Notes: generated by a model from the letters alone, not told the origin. A DNA stretch of 64,000 bases from Geomicrobium halophilum (GCF_014207655.1 NZ_JACHHJ010000003.1:62001-126000); one strand, 5' to 3'; shown: positions 25,987 through 38,424, counted from the stretch's first letter. Translations and numbers: made by a program.

Positions 25987-26223
25987 TCATAATCCTAAAA
26001 TTTCCGCAGGGTCTTCCTTTGCATCATTTGTCGCCTGTGTTTCCGTATGATGTTCTAAATGGAGGTGCGGGCCTGTTGAACTTCCGGTTGTACCACACTC
26101 ACCTATTTTCTCCCCCTGCTCTACCTGATCACCTTCATTTACATCTAATGAATGTAAATGTCCATATGAACTTAATTCATCACTTCCATGCTGAATCTTA
26201 TTTTTTTGCCAAAAAGGGAACAT
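25987..26223 (-). pseudogene. M23 (LytM-type) peptidase, C-terminal fragment
   Basis: The frame has YGHLHSLDVNEGDQVEQGEK and GTTGSSTGPHLHLEH, the second half of an M23 zinc endopeptidase domain, which cuts peptidoglycan cross-links. The catalytic HLHLEH is present, but the first zinc ligands (H-x3-D) and any signal peptide are missing, so this is a 78-residue remnant. It diverges from the integrase gene, 27 bases away. Confidence 0.65.
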
Positions 26224-26250
26224 ATATTCTTGTGAGGAGGAGTTGGTCTA

Positions 26251-27421
26251 TTGGCTTTTTTCAGAAAACGAGGGAACAAATGGGAGTATCGAATAAGTTA
26301 TGTAGATCGCCGAAATGGAAAAACGAAAGAAACATCAAAAGGTGGGTTCAAAACAAAAAAGGAAGCCCAAATTGCAGCCACAGAAGCAGAATCTAAAATT
26401 AATCATTTTGGTTTCAGTGAGAATGGTGATGAAAAAATTGACCATTATTTTCAAGAATGGCTTGAAACTTATAAAAAGCCAAACGTTAAACCAATTACTT
26501 ACTCACTCCAAGAAAGAAATGTCCGACTAAATATTCTTCCCCGTTGGAAGAATTATCGCCTTAAAGACATCACACGTACTGAGTATCAACAATGGATCAA
26601 CGAATTACGAGTTCACTATAGTGAAGGCACAGCAAAAAGAATACACAGTATTATGAACGCAGCTCTGACAGACGCTGTATTTGAATTTAATATCTTTAGA
26701 GAAAATCCTATTCAAAAAATTAAAATACCAAAAGACAATCAAAAATCCTCCAAGATCCCTTATTTCTCTAAAACACAGTTAGCTACGTTTTTAACTGCGG
26801 TTAAAGAACCTGTCAAAAACGCTAAATACAACAAGTCAATACAATATTACGTGCTATTCAGTTTAATGGCTAAGTTTAATGGCTAGAACTGGGATACGTA
26901 TAGGTGAGGCTCTTGCCCTCAGATGGAATGATTTAGACGAGGCTAATAAAAGTCTTACTATTAATAAAACACTGGTATACCCTCTCAACTCTAGCCCTTA
27001 CATCTCAACACCAAAATCAAAACAAAGTGATCGCACCATTAAACTTGACAATACCACCATGAAGCTTTTAAAGCAACAACAAACAAACCGAGAAGAAATT
27101 CACTATCTGCACAAAAATTACAGAAGATCTAAGGATAACCTCATATTTTATCAACATGACGGCCGATGGCTACGAACAAATGTAGTACGAGACTATTTTA
27201 AGGAGGTATGTAAACGTGCGAACCTACCTGTCTTATCACCACATGCATTGCGACACACTCACGCTGTTCATCTCTTGGAAGCCGGTGTACAAATAAAATA
27301 CGTGTCCGAAAGACTCGGACACGCCAATATGAATGTGACGGCAGATACTTATCTACATGTCACTGAGAAGATTGAAGATGATGCCTTATCCCTTTACGAA
27401 AATTATATTCAGGATTCATAA
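26251..27421 (+). pseudogene. int: Island tyrosine integrase, disrupted by a 13-bp tandem duplication
   Basis: Two frames (26251-26886 and 26879-27421) together make a full 385-residue phage/Tn916-type integrase. The N-terminal arm-binding region (RGNKWEYRISYVDRRNGKTK), core-binding domain and catalytic domain are present, with Arg in ARTGIRIGEALAL, HxxR in HALRHTHAVHLL, His in LGHAN and Tyr in DTYLHV. The unit AGTTTAATGGCTA occurs twice in a row at 26860-26885; removing one copy restores the frame. The start is TTG after GAGGAGG. Its 3' end faces sufB, the inferred attachment gene. Confidence 0.85.
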
Positions 27422-27468
27422 CCGGGCAAGCGTCATCCTCAATGCTTCTCAACCCCTTCTATATGGGG

Positions 27469-27512
27469 TTATCCAATACTTCCTTCCATCTCGAAGCGGA
27501 TGAGACGATTCA
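27469..27512 (-). other. Attachment site at the sufB 3' end, proximal copy
   Basis: The last codons of sufB (core 27482-27500, minus-strand TCCGCTTCGAGATGGAAGG) are the sequence shared with 16389 and 5770. Integration leaves sufB intact because the element brings the final codons and stop. Confidence 0.75.
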
Positions 27513-28866
27513 TTTCAACCGCGTATTCCATTGGGAGTTCTTTCGTGAATGGTTCAATGAATCCCATGACGATCATTTCTGTTGCTTCTTCTTCGTTCAA
27601 GCCTCGGCTCATCAAGTAGAAGAGTTGTTCTTCGGAAACTTTGGAGACCGTTGCTTCGTGTTCAAGCGTAATGTCATCGTTCAAGATCTCATTGTAAGGA
27701 ATGGTATCAGAAGTAGAGTCGTTGTCCATGATCAGCGTATCGCACTCGATCTTGGATTTAGACCCTTGAGATTTACGTCCAAAATGAGAAATACCGCGGT
27801 AGGATACTTTGCCGCCGTGTTTAGAAATCGATTTGGACACGAGTGTTGATGAACAGTTCGGTGCCAAGTGATAGGCTTTTGCTCCTGCATCCTGATGCTG
27901 GTTTTTCCCTGCAATTGCAATAGATAGAACGTTGCCGCGAGCACCCTCGCCTTTCATAAGAATAGACGGATATTTCATGGTAAGCTTAGAACCGATGTTT
28001 CCGTCGACCCATTCCATTGTCGCGTTTTCATCAGCTGTCGCACGCTTTGTAACAAGGTTATAAATGTTCGGTGCCCAGTTTTGAATCGTTGTGTAACGGC
28101 AATAAGCGTCTTTTTTAACGATGATTTCAACAATGGCACTATGCAAAGAATTCGTGGAATAAACAGGAGCTGTACAACCTTCAACGTAATGCACAGAGCT
28201 TCCTTCGTCTGCAATAATGAGTGTACGTTCAAACTGCCCCATATTTTCAGAGTTAATACGGAAGTACGCTTGCAGCGGAGAGTCCGCTTTAACACCCTTC
28301 GGCATATAAATGAACGATCCACCGGACCATACCGCAGAATTTAACGCTGCGAATTTATTATCGCTTGGAGGAATAACGGTTCCGAAGTGTTTCCGGAAAA
28401 GATCCTCATTTTCTTTAAGGGCCGTGTCTGTATCCTTAAAGATAATCCCTTGTTCTTCAAGATCCTCTTGCATATTGTGATAAACAACTTCAGATTCGTA
28501 TTGGGCAGATACACCAGCCAAATACTTTTGCTCTGCTTCAGGAATCCCTAATTTATCGAACGTATTCTTAATCTCATCCGGCACTTCATCCCAGGATTTC
28601 TCGGAACGCTCGGATGGCTTTACATAATACGTAATATCATCGAAATCAAGCTCTGAAAGATCGCCGCCCCATTGAGGCATCGGTTTTTTATAAAACTGCT
28701 CAAGGGACTTCAGACGATATTCAAGCATCCATTCGGGTTCTTCTTTAATCTCTGAAATTTCCCTTACGACATCTTCGGTCAGGCCACGTTCAGAACGGTA
28801 TATCGATACATCCCGATCATGGAAACCATATTGATATTCCTCAATTTCAGGCATTTTTTTAGCCAA
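27469..28866 (-). CDS. sufB: Fe-S cluster assembly scaffold SufB
   Basis: SufB is the scaffold on which SufBCD builds Fe-S clusters from sulfur passed by SufS/SufU. The 465-residue protein has the beta-helix core with [20 protein letters not shown], the [20 protein letters not shown] segment, and C-terminal [27 protein letters not shown] precedes the ATG. It is the last gene of sufCDSUB, 58 bases after sufU. Its 3' end appears to be the island's insertion site, so the final residues GSIG come from the element. Confidence 0.97.
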   Translation of the reverse strand: MAKKMPEIEEYQYGFHDRDVSIYRSERGLTEDVVREISEIKEEPEWMLEYRLKSLEQFYKKPMPQWGGDLSELDFDDITYYVKPSERSEKSWDEVPDEIKNTFDKLGIPEAEQKYLAGVSAQYESEVVYHNMQEDLEEQGIIFKDTDTALKENEDLFRKHFGTVIPPSDNKFAALNSAVWSGGSFIYMPKGVKADSPLQAYFRINSENMGQFERTLIIADEGSSVHYVEGCTAPVYSTNSLHSAIVEIIVKKDAYCRYTTIQNWAPNIYNLVTKRATADENATMEWVDGNIGSKLTMKYPSILMKGEGARGNVLSIAIAGKNQHQDAGAKAYHLAPNCSSTLVSKSISKHGGKVSYRGISHFGRKSQGSKSKIECDTLIMDNDSTSDTIPYNEILNDDITLEHEATVSKVSEEQLFYLMSRGLNEEEATEMIVMGFIEPFTKELPMEYAVEMNRLIRFEMEGSIG

Positions 28867-28924
28867 TTGAATGACCTCCTTTTATTATCTCAGGGTAAAA
28901 TAACACCCTTCGATCGATTGTTCC

Positions 28925-31897
<2,973 letters not shown>

Positions 31898-31917
31898 TGT
31901 CTTTTCACCTCCGACTC

Positions 31918-32709
31918 TTACGCTTCTTGATTTTGCCCTACGCGCTCATCTTCAATGCCTAGTTCTTCTTTGATCCAGTCGTAGCCTTCGTTTTCAAGAC
32001 GCTGTGCAAGCGATGCATCTCCAGATTTAACAATGCGCCCCTGCATGATTACATGTACGTAATCTGGCTCGATATAGTTAAGCAAACGCTGATAGTGTGT
32101 AATAATTAAGCAGCCAAAGTCATCGGAACGCATGCTGTTAACCCCTTTGGATACAACTTTCAATGCGTCGATATCAAGACCGGAGTCCACTTCATCTAAA
32201 ATCGCGATTTTTGGTTCCAACATAAGCAATTGCAGGATTTCATTACGCTTCTTCTCACCGCCAGAGAAGCCTTCGTTTAAATAGCGTGTAGAGAAAGCTT
32301 CATCCATATCAAGCGTATTCATTTGGCTATCCATCTTTTTGATAAACTTCATCAAGGAGATTTCATCGCCTTCTTCACGACGGGCATTAATCGATGTTCT
32401 CAAGAAGTCGGAAGTTGTTACGCCGGTAACTTCACTTGGATATTGCATCGCGAGGAACATACCTGCACGCGCTCGCTCGTCCACTTCCATTTCAAGGACG
32501 TCTTCACCGTCGAGCTCTACACTTCCTTGAGTGATTTCAAATTTTGGATGGCCCATAATTGCAGACGCAAGGGTTGATTTACCTGTACCGTTTGGCCCCA
32601 TGATGGCATGGATTTCGCCTCCGTTAATTTCCAAGTCAAACCCTTTAATGATTTCGGTGCCTTCAATTTCAACGTGCAGATCCTTAATTTTCAACGTTGA
32701 ACCAGCCAT
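31918..32709 (-). CDS. sufC: Fe-S cluster assembly ATPase SufC
   Basis: SufC is the ABC-type ATPase that drives conformational change in SufBCD; it is soluble, not a transporter. Walker A is MGPNGTGKSTLASAIM, the signature FSGGEKKRNEIL and Walker B AILDEVDSGLD. The 263-residue length is normal. It is the first gene of the operon. A dyad (32741-32768) sits in the leader just before its ribosome binding site. Confidence 0.97.
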   Translation of the reverse strand: MAGSTLKIKDLHVEIEGTEIIKGFDLEINGGEIHAIMGPNGTGKSTLASAIMGHPKFEITQGSVELDGEDVLEMEVDERARAGMFLAMQYPSEVTGVTTSDFLRTSINARREEGDEISLMKFIKKMDSQMNTLDMDEAFSTRYLNEGFSGGEKKRNEILQLLMLEPKIAILDEVDSGLDIDALKVVSKGVNSMRSDDFGCLIITHYQRLLNYIEPDYVHVIMQGRIVKSGDASLAQRLENEGYDWIKEELGIEDERVGQNQEA

Positions 32710-32740
32710 ACTAAAACCTCCATTTACGATTATGTCAACG

Positions 32741-32768
32741 TAGATTGCTACGAATAATTCTCAATCTA
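32741..32768 (-). promoter_or_regulatory. Inverted repeat in the sufC leader
   Basis: TAGATTG and CAATCTA are perfect inverted repeats separated by 14 bases, about 31 bases upstream of the sufC ATG. It could be an operator or an mRNA hairpin. No T run follows, so it is unlikely to be a terminator. The rest of the 330-bp sufC-yurZ gap holds AT-rich promoter-like sequence. Confidence 0.4.
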
Positions 32769-32972
32769 TCATCATTATTAGTTTAAAACAAATTCAATCT
32801 TCATTCAAGTGGGGTGTATTATCACTCGTTGTATCCTTTTCTAAAGCCTCCCTCAATATCAGGTATTAGGGACTTTTAATTTTTAGCTTCTTCTCATTAT
32901 GAACTTTTTTATCCGATGTTTCAAACGATAATCCGTTGAAAATAAAAAAATGGAAACGATATATTAAGAAAC

Positions 32973-32997
32973 GCCTGACCATAAGGGAGTCAGACGT
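32973..32997 (-). terminator. Terminator after yurZ
   Basis: On the minus strand CGTCTGAC pairs with GTCAGGCG (one G-T pair) and is followed by TTTCTT, shortly after the yurZ stop. Confidence 0.55.
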
Positions 32998-33039
32998 ATA
33001 TTTAAAGATTATAATGGGCACAAAATTTCAACAAACGGC

Positions 33040-33405
33040 CTAGGATGATGTAGCTGAATCAAAGGTTTCAATGGTATCACGAACGATCGTTACCGCCTGG
33101 CTTAAAGCTGCACCCCCGCCAAAAGCAGCACTTACAGCAACTGCTTCCATAATTTCCGCTTCACTGCACCCTTCATCCAAGCAGCCTTTCGTATGATCAA
33201 TAATACAATATTCCTCATTCGTACTTAAGCTAATACCAAGAGCAATCAGCTGCTTGTTCTTCTTCGAGATTTCCCCCTGTGCAAAACATGCATCTGTAAA
33301 TGCATGATACTTACGTGCCACTTTTGGTAATTGTTCACTGAAATACCCCATACCATCCTCGTATTCTTGCAAAGCTTCTTCTATAAAAGCATCATTCTGA
33401 GACAT
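33040..33405 (-). CDS. yurZ: Carboxymuconolactone decarboxylase family protein YurZ
   Basis: The 121-residue protein has the AhpD/CMD helical fold. The active-site-like motif EYCIIDHTKGCLDEG has Cys-x3-His, as in CMD-fold reductases and decarboxylases. The function of YurZ is not established; CMD proteins of this size often act in oxidative stress defence. It lies upstream of sufC, as in B. subtilis, but a terminator separates them. Confidence 0.85.
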   Translation of the reverse strand: MSQNDAFIEEALQEYEDGMGYFSEQLPKVARKYHAFTDACFAQGEISKKNKQLIALGISLSTNEEYCIIDHTKGCLDEGCSEAEIMEAVAVSAAFGGGAALSQAVTIVRDTIETFDSATSS

Positions 33406-33544
33406 TCATTCATCTCCTTTTCCTAACAACTATCCTGCATCTGTAGTATGGCTGTATTTATGGAGAAAATGCATGATTTATACGCGTGGTCAAGCAGGAG
33501 GAAAAACGCCCAGATCGGATTCTTCAGCATCGGAGGGTATTTTC

Positions 33545-33579
33545 AAAAAGAACTAAGCGAAAGGGTAACACCCTCTCGC
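33545..33579 (-). terminator. Terminator after the BCCT gene
   Basis: GCGAGAGGGTG pairs imperfectly with the ACCCTTTCGC that follows on the minus strand, and a T-rich run (CTTTTTG) lies beyond. Confidence 0.6.
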
Positions 33580-33585
33580 CTCAAT

Positions 33586-35118
33586 TTAATCCTCTCGCAA
33601 TCGTATAATTCCTTGTGCTCGCGCCAGTTTCCTAGCGATTTTCGGGGCGTGCCATAGAGAAGGCAATATCAACAGTGATACCGGTACAGCCGTCACCACA
33701 ATAAATGACTGCAGCGCATCTATACTTCCTTCTCCGATGAAAACAAGGATGGCTGCCACAGCTGCCATTGTAAACGCCCAGAATACGCGAATGATTTTGG
33801 GCGGATTCCCTTCCCCTGTCATACTCATGGAAATGGAATACGTCATCGAATCAGCGGTAGTGACCACAAATAACGTTGCAAGTATAAGAAATAAAACCGG
33901 CATCATGACGCCGAGTGGCATTTCCCCTGCAACCGCGATGATCGCTGCCGGAAGTCCTCCCTCTAGCAATGGCTCTGAAATGACCCCTTCATTGTTTATT
34001 TCATAAAAAATCCCTGACCCGCCAACAACAGTAAACCAAAAATTCGTCACTAAGGGGGAAATCACCGCGACTGCAACAATCAATTCCCGAATGGTTCGAC
34101 CTTTAGAAATTCTAGCGATCAGCATGATCATCATTGGTGAAAATCCAATAAACCAGGCAAAGAAAAACAACATCCAGGCTCCAAGCCAATCGTTATCGCC
34201 TCGATAGGTGTTCAACGTTAAATAATGATTCAATTGATACCCAAACGATGACACGAAACTATCAATAATAAAAGCTCCAGGGCCAAAGAGTAATAAAATG
34301 ATGGCAAGCACAAAAACAATGATAATATTATACTTACTCAACCATTGGATCCCTTTATGAATCCCGGTTAATGCTGAAATGGTTACGATCAATAGCAAAA
34401 AACCAATGACTCCAAGTTGAACAGGGAATATATCCGCAGTCCCAAAAATTGAATTCATCCCATAACTGACTTGCAGCCCTAATATACCGATAGGTCCAAT
34501 GGTCCCTGCCGCAACAGAAATGATACAAAAGGCATCAATGAACGTTCCGAATTTATGATTTGCAATTTTTTCCCCGAATAACGGGTACAATAACGATCGG
34601 GGCTTCATCGGCATCCCCTTGTGATAAACAGCATACATCATGACAATTGCACCCGTTGTCCCAAGGGAAGCCCAAGCAGCCATCCCCCAACTGACATAAC
34701 TTTGGGCCAATGCAGGGATAATCGCTTCTCTTGATCCGTCTTCAATACCGTTATGAACAGGCGGCACTTCGAGAAAATAATACATCGGCTCGGCCGCTGC
34801 CCAGAATACCCCTCCAGCGCCGAGTAATGAAATACAAATCACCGAAACCCACCGAAACATACTCATCTCGATCTTGTTCGTGTTGCCTAACCGAACGCTG
34901 CCATATTTTGAGACTGCCAAATAAAAGGATACCCCAAGCATGAGCAGGAGTAATACTTGCCAATATGCACCAAAGTAATCGATCGCTAAACGAAATGTAC
35001 GATCAACGTACTCTGATACAAACTCTACGCTGATCATCGCGGCTACTACAAAAAATAGGAGCAGGCCTCCACTAATGATTAGTACAGGCCAATCCGTGCT
35101 CCGTAACGTTGTTTTCAT
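33586..35118 (-). CDS. BCCT family (glycine betaine-type) transporter
   Basis: This 510-residue protein has about twelve membrane helices and belongs to the betaine/choline/carnitine transporter family, which imports compatible solutes with sodium. The family segment FFFAWFIGFSPMMIMLIARI, followed by SKGRTIRELIVAVAVISPLV, is clear. The substrate-site region reads AGGVFWAAAEPMYYFLEVPP rather than the usual GIGLVFWGVAEP form, and the tryptophans of the betaine box are partly replaced, so the substrate may differ from glycine betaine. It is a single gene between terminators. Confidence 0.87.
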   Translation of the reverse strand: MKTTLRSTDWPVLIISGGLLLFFVVAAMISVEFVSEYVDRTFRLAIDYFGAYWQVLLLLMLGVSFYLAVSKYGSVRLGNTNKIEMSMFRWVSVICISLLGAGGVFWAAAEPMYYFLEVPPVHNGIEDGSREAIIPALAQSYVSWGMAAWASLGTTGAIVMMYAVYHKGMPMKPRSLLYPLFGEKIANHKFGTFIDAFCIISVAAGTIGPIGILGLQVSYGMNSIFGTADIFPVQLGVIGFLLLIVTISALTGIHKGIQWLSKYNIIIVFVLAIILLLFGPGAFIIDSFVSSFGYQLNHYLTLNTYRGDNDWLGAWMLFFFAWFIGFSPMMIMLIARISKGRTIRELIVAVAVISPLVTNFWFTVVGGSGIFYEINNEGVISEPLLEGGLPAAIIAVAGEMPLGVMMPVLFLILATLFVVTTADSMTYSISMSMTGEGNPPKIIRVFWAFTMAAVAAILVFIGEGSIDALQSFIVVTAVPVSLLILPSLWHAPKIARKLARAQGIIRLRED

Positions 35119-35150
35119 ACAACTCTCCTTAAAAAAACTCTAAAAAGTAC

Positions 35151-35422
35151 GTGTTCAAAAAGGGGGAAAAAGAGCCGAGAAGTTTTAGAAAAAATTAGCT
35201 TATCACCAGATGGCGAGCCTAGATTTTCTTATGCTCTGGAGTGCAAGGAAGCCCGTCTCGAGATCCTGATTGCACCCGAAAGCATTCACTTCTAACGACA
35301 AAAAAGTGGGTTTCTTCTTTTCCGAGGAGCGAAGCGCCAACTGGCTGCTTCATGAGTATTCCTTCGCACAAAGAAAACGTGATTTTCTTTTTCGAGGAAG
35401 CTTCCCCAGACTTTTTGAACAC
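35151..35422. repeat. MITE-like element with 12-bp terminal inverted repeats
   Basis: The 272-bp element starts GTGTTCAAAAAG and ends CTTTTTGAACAC, a perfect 12-bp inverted repeat. It encodes no protein. A shorter relative is at 39746 and a degenerate one at 180. It sits upstream of the BCCT gene. Confidence 0.75.
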
Positions 35423-35516
35423 TCTCTAAAATAAAATGCCGCAACCTCTCGCACATTCATGTCTATGCGGAGGTTGCAATGTTATTGAAAACTCTTCACA
35501 GAACGTAAAATAACGC

Positions 35517-35552
35517 AAAACCCCTTCTAAGGTATCACCACCTTAGAAGGGG
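35517..35552 (-). terminator. Terminator of the metNPQ operon
   Basis: A perfect 13-bp stem (35521-35533 with 35540-35552) is followed on the minus strand by TTTT. Confidence 0.88.
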
Positions 35553-35572
35553 TCAAATCACTTGCACCTGAA

Positions 35573-36469
35573 TTATTCATTTACAGGGACGACTGCTCCC
35601 TCATATTCTTCTTCGATAAAGTCTTGAATTTCATCAGATTGGAGAACTTCCACGAGTGTAGCGATGTCTTCATCATCTTCATCTTCACTGTTTACCGCAA
35701 TCACGTTTACATACGGATTATCTTCATCTGCAGATTCTGATTCAATTGCATCTTCAAATGGACTCAAGCCGTGATCGATTGCAAAGTTGGAATTAATCAA
35801 AACCGCGTCCCCTTCATTATTTTCATAGGCTTGCGGTAAAATGGCTGCTTCATACTGCGGTTCTAACTGGAAGTCATTTGGATTATCTTCAATGTCCTCA
35901 ATGGTCGCTTCAATCCCGGCTCCTTCGGCCAATTCAATCAATCCTTCATCGGCAAACATGTTCAAGACTCGGCCATGATCCGCCACGGAGTCACTCATAA
36001 GGATGGTTGCTCCTTCCGGCAATTCATCCAGGCTATCGTGATCTTGGCTATATACTCCAATCGGTTCAATATGAATGCCGCCAACATCTACAATGTCATA
36101 TTCGTCAAATTCTTCCATTTGATCCTCTAAAAACGGAATGTGCTGGAAATAATTAGCGTCTAATTCACCTTCATTGAGTGCTTGGTTGGGCAAGATGTAA
36201 TCATTAAATGTCTCAATTTGTAGATCAATGCCTTCTTCTTCTAGAAGATCTTCTGCTTCTTCGAGAATTTCCGCGTGTGGAACGTTTGTCGCCCCTACTA
36301 CCAATTCAGTAGGCTCTCCATCATCGGCGGCTTCTTCATCATCCGCAGCTTCTTCTCCATTCTCATCAGCTGCCCCTTCGTCATTTACATCCTCACCATC
36401 GTCAGTACCACAAGCAACGAGTGCAGTTGTCAAAGTTCCTAAGGCAATAAGCTTAGTAAATTTTTTCAT
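35573..36469 (-). CDS. metQ: Methionine ABC importer, substrate-binding lipoprotein
   Basis: MetQ is the membrane-tethered receptor for methionine. The signal peptide ends in a lipobox LVAC (lipidated Cys about residue 20). A run of about 30 Asp, Glu, Asn and Ala residues leads to the NLPA-type binding domain (LVVGATNVPHAEILEEAEDL; then FNDYILPNQALNEGELDANY). The total is 298 residues. The extreme acidity suits an external protein of a salt-loving cell. It lies 12 bases after metP. Confidence 0.94.
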   Translation of the reverse strand: MKKFTKLIALGTLTTALVACGTDDGEDVNDEGAADENGEEAADDEEAADDGEPTELVVGATNVPHAEILEEAEDLLEEEGIDLQIETFNDYILPNQALNEGELDANYFQHIPFLEDQMEEFDEYDIVDVGGIHIEPIGVYSQDHDSLDELPEGATILMSDSVADHGRVLNMFADEGLIELAEGAGIEATIEDIEDNPNDFQLEPQYEAAILPQAYENNEGDAVLINSNFAIDHGLSPFEDAIESESADEDNPYVNVIAVNSEDEDDEDIATLVEVLQSDEIQDFIEEEYEGAVVPVNE

Positions 36470-36481
36470 TGAATATCTCTC

Positions 36482-37138
36482 CTATCTTTTATCAATGTTA
36501 CGTGTAAGAACGTCCCCTATTCCCTGGAGAATAAAGACGATCACCAATGTAATGACTGTAGCCACCAAGGTTACATCTGGACTGTTTCTTTGGAAGCCAT
36601 CTCGAAACGCGAGATCCCCTAAGCCCCCTGCGCCAATAACACCGGCCATCGCTGTAAAGCTAACAAGGAGTATTCCTGTAACTGTAATCCCAGAAACGAG
36701 CGCCGGCATCGATTCAGGAAGCAACACTTTGAAAATAATATGTCCTTGGTTAGCCCCCATGGATCTGGCAGCTTCAACCACACCTTTATCCACTTCCCGT
36801 AAGCCTATCTCCACCAGTCGTGCATAAAACGGGGATGAGCCTATTATAAGTGCTGGTAATGCTGCGTTAGGGCCAAGCATAGTGCCAAGAATCGCAGTCG
36901 TAAATGGAATCAACAGGATAATTAATATAATGAACGGGACAGAACGAAAAATATTCACAAACGCCGAGGTAATGCTGTTGACTACCTTGTTTTCCCAAAG
37001 CTGGCCTTTAGAAGATAAGAAAAGAATAAGTCCTAGAGCGATCCCAAAGAAAAAGGTAAAAAAGATCGCAACACCGCTCATATAAAGCGTTTCCCAGGTA
37101 GCTCCCAACATGTTGTCCCAATCAACGTTTTCAAGCAC
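36482..37138 (-). CDS. metP: Methionine ABC importer, permease
   Basis: This is the membrane permease of the methionine importer (MetI in other species). It is 218 residues with five or six helices. The EAA loop that contacts MetN reads EAARSMGANQGHIIFKVLLP. The start overlaps the end of metN by eight bases. Confidence 0.95.
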   Translation of the reverse strand: MLENVDWDNMLGATWETLYMSGVAIFFTFFFGIALGLILFLSSKGQLWENKVVNSITSAFVNIFRSVPFIILIILLIPFTTAILGTMLGPNAALPALIIGSSPFYARLVEIGLREVDKGVVEAARSMGANQGHIIFKVLLPESMPALVSGITVTGILLVSFTAMAGVIGAGGLGDLAFRDGFQRNSPDVTLVATVITLVIVFILQGIGDVLTRNIDKR

Positions 37139-38159
37139 GGGAGATCACCTCTGCTTCCACTTGGTGATCTTGCAGGAACTCAATCGCTTCGTTCAGTTGT
37201 GCTGCATCTCCTTCAATCGAAACGAAAAGAGAGCCGTAGCTTCCATCTTGTGTGTTCGCAATATTCCCCTGCAAAATATTTACTGTCACATTACAAGCAC
37301 GAATCAATTCAGAGACCACCGGTTTTTCTGCATCATCACCAAAGAATGTGAGTCGGACAACGGTTCCCTTTTCTTGTTCAAGTTGCTCTTCAATGGCTTG
37401 GTTGGAGTCTTCCGGGTCTGTCAATTGCTTAACGAATGATTTTGTGATCTCTTCTTGAGGATGTCTAAATACCTCAAGCACATTACCCTGCTCAACAACA
37501 CTTCCGTCTTCCATGACTGCTACACGTGAACAGATTTTCTGGATAACATTCATTTCATGTGTAATTAAAACAATCGTAAGTCCAAGTCTCTGATTGATAT
37601 CATGCAGCAAGTCTAGAATCGCGTTGGTTGTTTTTGGATCAAGTGCTGACGTAGCCTCATCACATAAAAGAACTTTCGGCTCGTTTGCAAGGGCACGGGC
37701 GATCCCGACCCGCTGTTTTTGTCCGCCGCTTAATTGTGAAGGGTAAGAATCCTCGCGCCCTTCTAATCCTACGAGTTTAGCTAATTCCGCAACTTTCTCG
37801 TATCGCTCGGCTTTCGAAACTCCAGCGATCTCAAGCGGGAAGGCTATGTTTTCCCGAACGGTCCGTGACCACAATAAATTGAAGTGTTGGAAAATCATGC
37901 TGATTTCCTGTCTTGCACGTTTTAACTCACGGTTCGAGAGTTTTAGCATTTCATAGTCTGCGATTTTTACCGTACCGTTCGTAGGCTTTTCCAATAAATT
38001 CAGGAGGCGAACAAGGGTACTTTTTCCTGCCCCGCTGTATCCAACGACCCCGAATATTTCCCCCTTTTCAATATGAAGATCAACATCTTTAACCGCATCA
38101 AGCGACTGACCCTTTAATTGAAAAGTTTTCGAGACGTTACTGAGGTGGATCAACAACAC
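37131..38159 (-). CDS. metN: Methionine ABC importer, ATPase
   Basis: MetN powers methionine uptake. Walker A is GYSGAGKSTLVRLL, the signature LSGGQKQRVGIARAL and Walker B VLLCDEATSALD. The C-terminal ~80 residues (from about 265) form the NIL/ACT-like domain by which methionine inhibits transport. The protein is 342 residues. It is the first gene of metNPQ and is controlled by the SAM-I riboswitch upstream. Confidence 0.96.
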   Translation of the reverse strand: MLLIHLSNVSKTFQLKGQSLDAVKDVDLHIEKGEIFGVVGYSGAGKSTLVRLLNLLEKPTNGTVKIADYEMLKLSNRELKRARQEISMIFQHFNLLWSRTVRENIAFPLEIAGVSKAERYEKVAELAKLVGLEGREDSYPSQLSGGQKQRVGIARALANEPKVLLCDEATSALDPKTTNAILDLLHDINQRLGLTIVLITHEMNVIQKICSRVAVMEDGSVVEQGNVLEVFRHPQEEITKSFVKQLTDPEDSNQAIEEQLEQEKGTVVRLTFFGDDAEKPVVSELIRACNVTVNILQGNIANTQDGSYGSLFVSIEGDAAQLNEAIEFLQDHQVEAEVISRA

Positions 38160-38209
38160 AACCCCCTTTCTTTTAAAACCTATTATTCTTCCCTATTCAC
38201 TAAAGTTTA

Positions 38210-38376
38210 ACCAAAAAATAAACCTTTCGCTATCGATGAGCAGAAAGGTAACCAGTACATTCTTCTGTCTCATCTATCAAGGTTTTTAACACCTTGCAGG
38301 AATTGGCACCTTTGTAACATTGTTACCGGTTGCCGGGCTTCACAGGGCCAGTCCCTCCGCCTCTCCAGATAAGAAT
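38210..38376 (-). promoter_or_regulatory. SAM-I (S-box) riboswitch
   Basis: The minus strand shows the S-box signature: CTTATC, GAGAGGCGGAGGGACTGGCC, TGAAGCCCGGCAACC, GGTGCCAATTCC and GATGAG (aptamer about 38268-38376). An intrinsic terminator follows (ACCTTTC paired with GAAAGGT, 38222-38249, then TATTTTTT). SAM binding should favour the terminator and turn metNPQ off when methionine is ample. Confidence 0.93.
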
Positions 38377-38395
38377 TTTTCAGTTTACGCAATGT

Positions 38396-38424
38396 ATTGT
38401 AGCACTCACCATATGTCCTGTCAA
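38396..38424 (-). promoter_or_regulatory. Sigma-A promoter of metNPQ
   Basis: TTGACA (38419-38424) and TACAAT (38396-38401) are 17 bases apart on the minus strand, about 20 bases before the riboswitch. Confidence 0.8.

Larger units (their letters stand above)
5770..27500. mobile_element. Genomic island at the sufB 3' end, two tandem elements
   Basis: The island lies between yunF and sufB. Core copies of the sufB 3' end stand at 5770-5788, 16389-16407 and 27482-27500. The tyrosine integrase (26251-27421) is next to sufB, as expected for an element that uses a gene's 3' end as its site. Contents are accessory genes, many of them broken. I infer an older element (5770-16405) and a newer one (16389-27500) inserted between it and sufB. 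Confidence 0.7.

Noticed and set aside
27451-27470. AACCCC/GGGGTT hairpin at the sufB stop as a terminator
   Set aside because: It overlaps the stop codon and no T run follows on either strand.
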